Positions 1 through 5,287 of a stretch of 5,745 bases of DNA are shown piece after piece. This DNA is from an uncultured Eubacteriales bacterium (lineage in GTDB: Bacteria > Bacillota > Clostridia > Oscillospirales > CAG-272). Each line of letters opens with the position of its first letter. The stretch's first letter is position 1. Under the pieces are notes generated by a model. The model made no database searches. It was not told the origin of the DNA and saw nothing but the letters and a program-made list of their open reading frames with translations. Location of the stretch: assembly GCA_934503195.1 (NCBI GenBank), contig CAKSVM010000140.1:1-5745 (forward strand), read 5' to 3'. The translations under genes were made by a program, and so were the position numbers.

Positions 1-907
1 TGTCGAGTCCCTCGCAGAAGAGGCCGAAGGTCGAGAAAACGAAAATCCGCTCAGCTCCGCGCTGTTTTAACTGCTTCGCGACATCAAGCATCGATCCGCC
101 CGACGAAATCATGTCGTCGACGACTATCGCGTCCTTACCGTGGAGGTCACGGCCGAGGTACTCATGCGCGACGATCGGGTTCTTTCCGTTGACGATGATT
201 GAGTAGTCACGACGCTTGTAGAACATACCGAGATCGATTCCGAGGATCGTCGAATAGTACATGCAGCGTCCCATCGCGCCCTCGTCGGGCGAAATGACGA
301 CAACATGATCGCGGTCGAGCCTGACGTCCGGCTCGTTCTTGCAGAGAGCCTTGATCATCTGATATGTGCAGTGGACATCGTCGAAGCCGGCCAGCGGGAT
401 CGAGTTCTGGACTCTGGGGTCGTGCGCGTCAAAGGTGAGAATATTCGACACGCCGATCGACGTCAGTTCCTGAAGAGCCATCGCGCAGTCGAGCGACTCG
501 CGGGCGGTGCGCTTGTGCTGGCGGCCCTCGTAGAGCATCGGCATGATGACCGTGATTCGCTTTGCCTTGCTTCCGATCGCGCCGATGAGCCGCTTGAGGT
601 TCGCGAAGTGGTCGTCGGGGCTCATTCTCTGCTCATTGCCGAACATTTCGTAGGTTATACTATAGTTGAAGCAATCGCAGAGAATATAGACGTCCTTTCC
701 GCGCATACTTTCAAGGATGTGACCCTTGGCCTCACCCGTGCCGAAGCGGATAATCTCGCTCTTCGCGATAAACGTAGAGTCGGTCGCGTGCCACTGCTTT
801 AAGTACCAGTCGATCTGGTCGGCGAGATTTTCGGTGCCGGGCGCGGCGATGACGCAGAGATCGCAGTCGTGCTGAAGCTCGTTCAAGTCGGTAGTTGATT
901 CGTTCAT
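1..907 (-). CDS. prs: Ribose-phosphate pyrophosphokinase, divergent clostridial type (3' end cut by window edge)
   Basis: Makes PRPP from ribose 5-phosphate and ATP in the cytoplasm, feeding purine, pyrimidine, NAD, His and Trp synthesis and base salvage. I translated 302 codons from the ATG at 907 with no stop, so the C-terminus lies outside the window. Visible motifs: RFGTGE (54-59) and SMRGKDVYIL (67-76), matching the N-terminal RFxDGE and SVRGKDVfii regions; GRQHKR (128-133), equivalent to the ATP-binding RQDRK region; FDAHD (159-163); a KRR catalytic-loop motif (231-233); and the PRPP loop VVDDMISSGGS (262-272), where most Prs have VDDMIDTGGT. The N-terminus is about 15-20 residues longer than E. 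coli Prs and several motifs are altered, as in the longer Prs variant I recall from Clostridia. GGAGG at 913-917 lies 5 nt before the start. An out-of-frame ATG-AAA-TGA (912-904) overlaps the start but abuts the Shine-Dalgarno, so it is unlikely to be used. Divergent from the transporter genes. Confidence 0.93.
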   Translation of the reverse strand, partial: MNESTTDLNELQHDCDLCVIAAPGTENLADQIDWYLKQWHATDSTFIAKSEIIRFGTGEAKGHILESMRGKDVYILCDCFNYSITYEMFGNEQRMSPDDHFANLKRLIGAIGSKAKRITVIMPMLYEGRQHKRTARESLDCAMALQELTSIGVSNILTFDAHDPRVQNSIPLAGFDDVHCTYQMIKALCKNEPDVRLDRDHVVVISPDEGAMGRCMYYSTILGIDLGMFYKRRDYSIIVNGKNPIVAHEYLGRDLHGKDAIVVDDMISSGGSMLDVAKQLKQRGAERIFVFSTFGLFCEGLD

Positions 908-940
908 TTCATCCTCCAAATAAAATAACGTAATTCGTAT

Positions 941-953
941 AGGGTCTGACCCT
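941..953. repeat. 13-bp perfect palindrome in the early transcribed region of prs
   Basis: AGGGTC-T-GACCCT is a perfect 6-bp inverted repeat around one central base. It lies about 10 bp downstream of the prs -10 box, so it falls at the start of the transcript. It is large enough to be a dimeric repressor operator. As RNA it cannot fold tightly, because the loop is one base. No second copy was seen in the window. The function is inferred from position only. Confidence 0.45.
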
Positions 954-962
954 GTCACATAT

Positions 963-990
963 ATTATACCACACTTTCCGGCAAATTCAA
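963..990 (-). promoter_or_regulatory. Sigma-A promoter of prs
   Basis: On the minus strand, TTGAAT (985-990) is followed by a 16-nt spacer and TATAAT (963-968). The -10 is a perfect consensus preceded by TGG, which makes an extended -10. The expected transcript start is near 956, giving a leader of about 50 nt before the prs ATG at 907. The -35 matches four of six consensus bases. Confidence 0.8.
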
Positions 991-1142
991 ATACTTTTCG
1001 CGAATTTTTTTCGATTTCATAAAATATGTCCAGTATATGTATCTTATCTTCCGGATTAGTTGGCAATCTCTCACACTCCGAAAAGACAAAACCGGCGCTG
1101 CGTGTCAAAAATCGACGTTATCCGCTAAAGAAAATGATGCGT

Positions 1143-1181
1143 TTCACCAAAAATTCACCGAGGATTCAAAATCTCGTCACG
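1143..1181 (+). promoter_or_regulatory. Phased 11-bp direct repeats upstream of the lipoprotein promoter (possible PhoP/OmpR-family site)
   Basis: TTCACC starts at 1143 and again at 1154, TTCAAA starts at 1165 and GTCACG at 1176. All are exactly 11 nt apart, and the next step at 1187 is the -35 itself. Established knowledge: PhoP/PhoB-type response regulators bind direct repeats with an 11-bp period upstream of the -35, with TT(A/T/C)ACA-like units in Bacillus and GTTCACC-like units in Streptomyces. The first two units match best and the last two are degenerate. An activator site is inferred. The phasing is seen directly, but chance is not excluded. Confidence 0.4.
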
Positions 1182-1186
1182 AAGGC

Positions 1187-1215
1187 TTGACAAGCACGGG
1201 AAAATCTGCTATAAT
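1187..1215 (+). promoter_or_regulatory. Perfect-consensus sigma-A promoter of the binding-protein gene
   Basis: TTGACA (1187-1192), a 17-nt spacer and TATAAT (1210-1215) match the sigma-A consensus at all twelve positions with ideal spacing, and a TGC just before the -10 makes it extended. Transcription should start near 1222, giving an 88-nt leader. Such a strong core promoter suggests high expression, normal for a binding lipoprotein, and may be held in check by a repressor or by the leader. Confidence 0.88.
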
Positions 1216-1222
1216 GTAAACA

Positions 1223-1282
1223 TGAGGCAAGGGATTCGGTAAAACATTCGTTGCCTTAAAAATTTTTCAGGCCAAGCACCTG
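1223..1282 (+). promoter_or_regulatory. Structured 5' leader of the binding-protein mRNA (two hairpins, no recognised aptamer)
   Basis: The first hairpin pairs 1223-1230 (TGAGGCAA) with 1251-1258 (TTGCCTTA): 8 pairs including one G-U, with a 20-nt loop. A second small hairpin pairs CAGG (1268-1271) with CCTG (1279-1282) around a 7-nt loop. The two are separated by the self-complementary AAAAATTTTT (1258-1267). The Shine-Dalgarno AGGAG (1297-1301) lies outside both. I looked for purine, 2'-deoxyguanosine, PRPP, guanidine and preQ1 riboswitch signatures by eye and recognised none. It may simply be an mRNA-stabilising leader. Confidence 0.35.
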
Positions 1283-1309
1283 TATTCTTTAATTTTAGGA
1301 GAAGAGAAA

Positions 1310-2404
1310 ATGAGAAAAATCATCTCGCTGCTGCTTGCAATCACCATGCTCGCCGCTATCTGCCTCACCGGCTGCGGTGAAGGCGCGAAGGGCAAGCTCG
1401 CCCCCATCGCAAAGGAAGACCTCAAGGTCGCGTTCCTCTATGTCGGACCGATCGGAGACCTCGGCTATTCCTACGCGCACGATCAGGGCAGACTCGCTCT
1501 CGAGGCTGAGGGCATCAAGACGACTTACGTCGAGAACGTTCCGGAGACCTCCGACTGCGAAAAGGTACTCCGTCAGCTCTGCGACGAAGGCTACAATGTA
1601 ATTTACGCGACCTCGTTCGGCCACGGCGAATGGGTTGAGAAGGTCGCCAAGGACTATCCGAACGTCTATTTCGGCCACGCCACCGGCTACATCCAGTCGG
1701 ACAACACCGAAAACTACATGGGACGCGCGTATGAGGCGCGTTATCTCGCGGGCGTAGTCGCCGGACTCAACTCGAAGTCGGGCAAGATCGGCTACGTCGC
1801 GGCAATGCAGATTCCCGAGGTCATCCGCGGAATCAACGCGTTCACCCTCGGCGTCCGCAGCGTCAACCCGAAGGCGACCGTTGAGGTCAAGTGGACGAAC
1901 ACCTGGTTCGACCTCGCGATCGAAAAGTCGGCGGCTCTCGAGCTCATAAACTCGGGCTGCGACCTCATCGCTCAGCACTGCGACTCGACCGCTCCGCAGA
2001 TCGCCGCTCAGGAAAAGGGCAAGCTCGCGATCGGCTACAACACCTCGACTCCTGACGCCGCTCCGAAGGCATACCTCACCGCTCCGCTCTTCCACTGGGA
2101 CGTCTTCTATAAGCAGGACATCCAGTCGATCATCGACGGCACATGGCAGCCCAAGTCGTATTGGGAAGGTCTGAAGGCCGGCATGGTCTCGCTTGATACC
2201 CTCACCTCGAACTGCGCTAAGGGAACCAAAGAGGCAGTCGACGAGGCTACCAAGAAGATTGAGTCGGGCGAACTCGTAATCTTCTCCGGCGAACTCAAGG
2301 ATAACACCGGAGCCGTCAAGGTTGAAAAGGGCAAATCCATGACCGACGCTGAACTTCAGTCTTTCGACTGGTTCGTTGAAGGCGTTATCGGTAAAATTGG
2401 CTGA
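1310..2404 (+). CDS. BMP-family ABC transporter substrate-binding lipoprotein
   Basis: Extracellular ligand-capture subunit of an ABC importer, anchored to the membrane by lipid. The 364-residue protein starts with a signal peptide: MRK, a hydrophobic stretch (4-18), then lipobox LTGC with the lipidated Cys at 22. The mature part is a full-length type I periplasmic-binding fold of the Bmp/PnrA/Med family. Visible marks are VAFLYVGPIGD (40-50), YAHDQGR (55-61), the segment around 134-152 (ENYMGRAYEARYLAGVVAG), WTNTWFD (195-201), AQHCDSTAP (221-229), GYNTSTPDAAPKA (242-254) and a C-terminal SFDWFVEGVIG (351-361). PnrA and NupN relatives bind purine nucleosides, others different ligands, so a nucleoside ligand is inferred, not shown. 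AGGAG (1297-1301) lies 8 nt before the ATG. Codons are strongly biased to AAG, CTC, GGC and AAC, fitting high expression. It has its own promoter and is followed by a strong hairpin, so it is probably made in excess over the membrane parts. Confidence 0.93.
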   Translation: MRKIISLLLAITMLAAICLTGCGEGAKGKLAPIAKEDLKVAFLYVGPIGDLGYSYAHDQGRLALEAEGIKTTYVENVPETSDCEKVLRQLCDEGYNVIYATSFGHGEWVEKVAKDYPNVYFGHATGYIQSDNTENYMGRAYEARYLAGVVAGLNSKSGKIGYVAAMQIPEVIRGINAFTLGVRSVNPKATVEVKWTNTWFDLAIEKSAALELINSGCDLIAQHCDSTAPQIAAQEKGKLAIGYNTSTPDAAPKAYLTAPLFHWDVFYKQDIQSIIDGTWQPKSYWEGLKAGMVSLDTLTSNCAKGTKEAVDEATKKIESGELVIFSGELKDNTGAVKVEKGKSMTDAELQSFDWFVEGVIGKIG

Positions 2405-2415
2405 TATTTATTAAA

Positions 2416-2465
2416 TTGGAGGGGCGGGAACCACTTTTCGAGAAAAGCGGTTCCCGCCCCTCCAA
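2416..2465 (+). terminator. Very long perfect hairpin after the binding-protein gene (terminator or mRNA 3'-stabilising element)
   Basis: The left arm 2416-2432 (TTGGAGGGGCGGGAACC) pairs perfectly with 2449-2465 over 17 bp. After one A/C mismatch the stem continues with CTTTT/AAAAG, closing on a 4-nt loop, for about 22 pairs in all. It starts 11 bp after the stop codon. There is no T-run after the stem; the next bases are C-rich. A standard intrinsic terminator is therefore uncertain, and partial termination or protection of the upstream mRNA from 3' decay fits as well. An intercistronic element of the second kind is known between malE and malF in E. coli. Confidence 0.6.
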
Positions 2466-2516
2466 ACCTTCCCACCCTCCACCAAAGCTTTATACACTGG
2501 ATTTATTTTTGTTTTT

Positions 2517-2553
2517 CACCTCTGCGCCCGAATGAAATTAGCGGTGTTTTTTT
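2517..2553 (+). terminator. Weak terminator candidate: short stem followed by seven Ts
   Basis: CACC (2517-2520) can pair with GGTG (2543-2546), and CGC (2525-2527) with GCG (2541-2543) as an alternative, directly followed by a run of seven Ts (2547-2553). The stem is short and the loop long, so it would be poor alone. It might supply the U-tract missing from the large hairpin upstream, but the 80-bp distance makes that doubtful. Confidence 0.2.
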
Positions 2554-2635
2554 ATTTTCAAAAAAGTGTTGTTATAAAGCCCTTCAATCCCCGAAATTTC
2601 GTTGAATTTACTGGAAATTAAATGTGGCAAAAATA

Positions 2636-2665
2636 TTGACGGAATAGGGGTTTTTATGTTATAAT
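2636..2665 (+). promoter_or_regulatory. Sigma-A promoter of the ATPase-permease genes
   Basis: TTGACG (2636-2641), an 18-nt spacer and TATAAT (2660-2665), with TGT just before the -10, form a strong extended -10 promoter. The expected start near 2672 gives a leader of only about 29 nt, with AGGAG (2691-2695) 5 nt before the ATG. The ATPase and permease genes can therefore be transcribed separately from the binding protein. The 11-bp TTCACC-type array seen upstream of the first promoter is not visible here. Confidence 0.8.
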
Positions 2666-2700
2666 ATAAGTATCTATTTCTATCATTACAAGGAGACGAA

Positions 2701-4233
2701 ATGAACGAGATCTGTGTCAGACTCGAAGGGATCTGCAAGTCCTTCGGGAGTGTAAAAGCGAACAGCGACATCAATTTCGAGGTCCGGACGGGCGAGATTC
2801 ACGCGCTTCTCGGCGAAAACGGCTCGGGAAAATCGACGCTGATGAACATCCTGTCGGGAATCTACCAGCCCGACGCCGGAAGCATCGAGCTCTTCGGAAA
2901 AAAAGTGTCCTTCTCTTCCCCGCGCGAATCGATCGCCGCCGGAATCGGAATGGTTCACCAGCATTTCAAGCTCGTCGACGTCCTGACGGCGAAGGAAAAC
3001 ATCATCGCGAACGGCACCGAGCCGCTCACGAAGGGCTTCTTCACGTCGGGTAAGGCGATGACGAAAAAAATCCTCGAAATCGAGGAAAAATTCGGCCTGA
3101 AGCTCGACCCCGACCGCAAAGTATACAATATGTCTGTCTCGGAGAAGCAGACCTGTGAGATCCTGAAGGTTCTCTGCCGCGGCGCGAAGATTCTGATTCT
3201 CGACGAGCCGACCGCCGTTCTCACGCCGCAGGAAATCAAGTCTCTCTTCGACATTCTCCGCGCGATGAAGGCGCAGGGCTGTTCGATCATCATCATCACG
3301 CACAAGCTGGCCGAGGTGCGCGAAATCAGCGACCGCTGCACGATTCTGCGCAAAGGCAAGTCGATCAAGACGCTGAACACGGCCGACGCCGACGCGCGCG
3401 AGCTGACCGAGCTGATGGTCGGCCGCCCGATTTCGCTCGACATCGACCGCAGCCAGTCGACTCTCTCCGAAAAGCCGATTCTACAAGTGAAGAATCTGAC
3501 CGTCATGAACGGCGAGCATCTGAAAGCCCTCGACGGGATCAGCTTCGACCTCTCGGGCGGCGAAATTCTCGGCGTCGCGGGCATCGCGGGCTCGGGACAG
3601 AAGGAGCTTTGCGAATCGATCGCGGGGCTTGACAAAGTTGCGAGCGGCGACATTATCTTCAAAGGCGATTCGATCGTCAAACTGAATCCGCGCGACATCA
3701 TCCGCCGCGGAATCACAATGTCCTTCGTCCCCGAGGATCGCCTCGGAATGGGACTTGTCGGCTCAATGTCGATCATCGACAATGTTTTACTTAAGTCGTA
3801 CCAGAATATGCCGGGCATCTTCGTCAACCGCACCGAAGGCCGCCGGATCGCCGACGACATCATCGAGCGGTTCGAAATCTCGACGCCTTCGCCCTACCAC
3901 GCGGTGAAAAAGCTTTCAGGCGGAAACATTCAGAAGGTGCTGATCGGCCGCGAGGTCAACCTGAACCCCGAGCTCCTGATCACGGCCTACCCCGTGCGCG
4001 GGCTCGACATCGGCGCGTCCTACAACATCTACGACGTCCTGAACGAGCAGAAGAAAAAGGGCGTCGGAATCCTCTTCATCGGCGAGGATCTGGACGTTCT
4101 GCTCGGCCTTTCGGACCGGATAATGGTGCTTCACGAGGGCAGAATCATGGGCATCGTCGACGCGAAAACGGCGACGAAGGAACAAATCGGCCTCCTTATG
4201 CTTGGCCACACCGCGGAGGAAAAAGATGCTTAA
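2701..4233 (+). CDS. ABC transporter ATP-binding protein with two fused nucleotide-binding domains (BMP-type nucleoside importer)
   Basis: Cytoplasmic ATPase that powers the importer. The 510 residues are normal for the family (NupO/YufO-like, related to sugar ATPases RbsA and MglA). Domain 1 (about 1-245): Walker A GENGSGKST (38-46), Q-loop Gln 87, signature-equivalent SVSEKQ (145-150), Walker B LILDEPT (165-171) and H-loop His 201. Domain 2 (about 258-505): Walker A position GIAGSGQKE (294-302) with Gln where Lys is usual; intact signature LSGGN (405-409); Walker B position LLITAYPVRG (425-434), which lacks the Asp-Glu pair; and GEDLD (461-465) in place of the H-loop. Site 1 (Walker A and B of domain 1 with LSGGN of domain 2) looks catalytic. 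Site 2 is degenerate, as is usual in this family, so this is not a broken gene. It has its own promoter, and its last 8 bases overlap permease 1, pointing to coupled translation. Confidence 0.95.
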   Translation: MNEICVRLEGICKSFGSVKANSDINFEVRTGEIHALLGENGSGKSTLMNILSGIYQPDAGSIELFGKKVSFSSPRESIAAGIGMVHQHFKLVDVLTAKENIIANGTEPLTKGFFTSGKAMTKKILEIEEKFGLKLDPDRKVYNMSVSEKQTCEILKVLCRGAKILILDEPTAVLTPQEIKSLFDILRAMKAQGCSIIIITHKLAEVREISDRCTILRKGKSIKTLNTADADARELTELMVGRPISLDIDRSQSTLSEKPILQVKNLTVMNGEHLKALDGISFDLSGGEILGVAGIAGSGQKELCESIAGLDKVASGDIIFKGDSIVKLNPRDIIRRGITMSFVPEDRLGMGLVGSMSIIDNVLLKSYQNMPGIFVNRTEGRRIADDIIERFEISTPSPYHAVKKLSGGNIQKVLIGREVNLNPELLITAYPVRGLDIGASYNIYDVLNEQKKKGVGILFIGEDLDVLLGLSDRIMVLHEGRIMGIVDAKTATKEQIGLLMLGHTAEEKDA

Positions 4234-5287
4234 AATTCAGAAAAAACAGGGCATGACCTCAAAAGGCGAGGCACTTCTCCGCGTCGGAACGGTCGTCGTC
4301 GCGCTGATCGCGGCGGGACTCGTGATGGCCTGCCTTGGTTACAACCCGTTCACAATGTACGCAAAGCTCCTCAAAGGCGCACTCGGCTCGAAGTACAATT
4401 TCACGTCGACGGTCGCGAAGTGCATTCCGCTGCTGATCCTTTCGCTCGGTGTTTCGGTGGCGTTCAAGATGAAATTCTGGAACATCGGCGCGGAGGGGCA
4501 GTTCTACATGGGCGCGTTCGGCGCGACGTGGATCTGGCTGAAATGCCCGGATCTTCCGGGAATCGTGATGATTCCGCTGATGATGCTCGTCGCGATTATC
4601 TGCGGCGGCCTGTGGGCGTTGATCCCGGCGATCCTGAAGCACAAGCTCGACACGAGCGAAACGCTTGTGACGCTGATGATGAACTACATCGCGGTGAAGT
4701 GGGTGACCTACCTCCAGTACGGCCCGTGGAAGGATCCGGCCGAAAAAAATATGCCGAAAATTTACAAATTCACCGAAAACGCGACGCTTCCGAAGGTTTT
4801 CGGCATCCACATCGGCTGGATAATCGCGCTGGTTCTCGTCGTGATCATTTATATAATGATGAAATATTCAAAATTCGGCTTTGAGATCACGGTTCTGGGC
4901 GAAAATCCGCAGACGGCGCGCTACGCTGGCATGAACGTCGTGCGGACTCTGATTGTGGCGGTGCTGATTTCGGGCGGAATCTGCGGCCTCGCGGGCATGG
5001 TTCAGGCGACCGGAAACGAAGGCCGGCTGGCGAACGACATTTCGGCGGGACTCGGATTCACGGCGATAATCACGGCGTGGCTCGCGAAGCTGTCGGCGCC
5101 GATGATTCTGGTGACGTCCTTCCTGTTCGCGGTGCTCCTTCAGGGCGGCTCGTACCTTCAGGTCGCGATGCAGATTCCGTCGTCGGTGGCGGAGGTCATT
5201 CAGGGAATCATCCTCTTCTTCGTCCTCGCGAGCGAATTTTTCACGACCTACAAAATAGTTTACGTCAGAAAAGGAGAGAAAAAATAA
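4226..5287 (+). CDS. ABC transporter permease 1, BMP-type nucleoside importer (BPD_transp_2 family)
   Basis: Membrane subunit that forms half of the transport channel. The protein is 353 residues with about 8-10 hydrophobic segments, the clearest near 18-38, 62-80, 112-136, 197-213, 241-259, 291-306 and 321-338. Family marks: FKMKFWNIGAEGQ (80-92), the TSETLVTLMMNYIA segment (143-156), and GENPQTARYAGMN (225-237), the cytoplasmic loop expected to contact the ATPase. I chose the ATG at 4226 over an in-frame TTG at 4202 because GGAGG (4215-4219) sits 6 nt before it and the eight added residues would be a charged, non-conserved tail. The start overlaps the end of the ATPase gene by 8 nt, and the stop overlaps permease 2 by one base. 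The counterpart in Bacillus subtilis is NupP (YufP); the specific substrate is not shown. Confidence 0.93.
   Translation: MLKIQKKQGMTSKGEALLRVGTVVVALIAAGLVMACLGYNPFTMYAKLLKGALGSKYNFTSTVAKCIPLLILSLGVSVAFKMKFWNIGAEGQFYMGAFGATWIWLKCPDLPGIVMIPLMMLVAIICGGLWALIPAILKHKLDTSETLVTLMMNYIAVKWVTYLQYGPWKDPAEKNMPKIYKFTENATLPKVFGIHIGWIIALVLVVIIYIMMKYSKFGFEITVLGENPQTARYAGMNVVRTLIVAVLISGGICGLAGMVQATGNEGRLANDISAGLGFTAIITAWLAKLSAPMILVTSFLFAVLLQGGSYLQVAMQIPSSVAEVIQGIILFFVLASEFFTTYKIVYVRKGEKK

Larger units (their letters stand above)
908..1309. other. Divergent intergenic control region, no gene
   Basis: This AT-rich gap of about 400 bp separates prs (leftward) from the transporter (rightward). It holds both promoters, the 941-953 palindrome, the 11-bp phased array and the structured leader listed separately. 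The stretch between about 991 and 1142 has no believable gene: its only small open frame (60 codons from 1037) lacks a good ribosome binding site and runs through the rightward promoter. That stretch contains a directly repeated ATATGT at 1024-1029 and 1035-1040, also 11 bp apart. Confidence 0.8.

Noticed and set aside
305..802. 165-codon open frame on the plus strand
   Set aside because: It lies antisense to prs, whose translation carries recognisable PRPP synthetase motifs over the whole stretch.
997..1014. TTCGCGAA plus a nearby TTCGA as a PurR-type operator
   Set aside because: Only the CGAA/TTCG cores match. The flanking bases and the spacing between boxes do not fit the known paired PurBox layout.
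1037..1219. 60-codon open frame in the divergent intergenic region
   Set aside because: It has no good ribosome binding site, no recognisable features, and it runs through the perfect-consensus promoter at 1187-1215.
1222..1309. Known purine, PRPP, guanidine or preQ1 riboswitch in the leader
   Set aside because: None of the conserved loop or junction sequences of these classes could be found; only two simple hairpins are visible.
1295..2095. Long open frame (266 codons) on the minus strand across the lipoprotein gene
   Set aside because: It is antisense to a clear BMP-family gene. Its protein is rich in Arg, Asp, Glu and Val with no family marks, as expected from the mirror of GC-rich biased codons.
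2592..2601. 10-bp palindrome CGAAATTTCG upstream of the ATPase promoter
   Set aside because: It is short, in AT-rich DNA, about 35 bp upstream of the -35, with no second copy or partner; likely chance.
2686..3863. Two overlapping open frames (205 and 302 codons) on the minus strand across the ATPase gene
   Set aside because: They are shadows of the ATPase coding frame, with no ribosome binding site, domain or plausible composition.
3994..4005. Degenerate Walker B of domain 2 as a sign of a decaying gene
   Set aside because: A degenerate second ATP site is normal in this ATPase family, and the reading frame is intact with a conserved LSGGN signature.
4202..4225. TTG start for permease 1, adding eight residues
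   Set aside because: The ATG at 4226 has GGAGG at the right distance. The added residues are read from the Shine-Dalgarno itself and look non-conserved.
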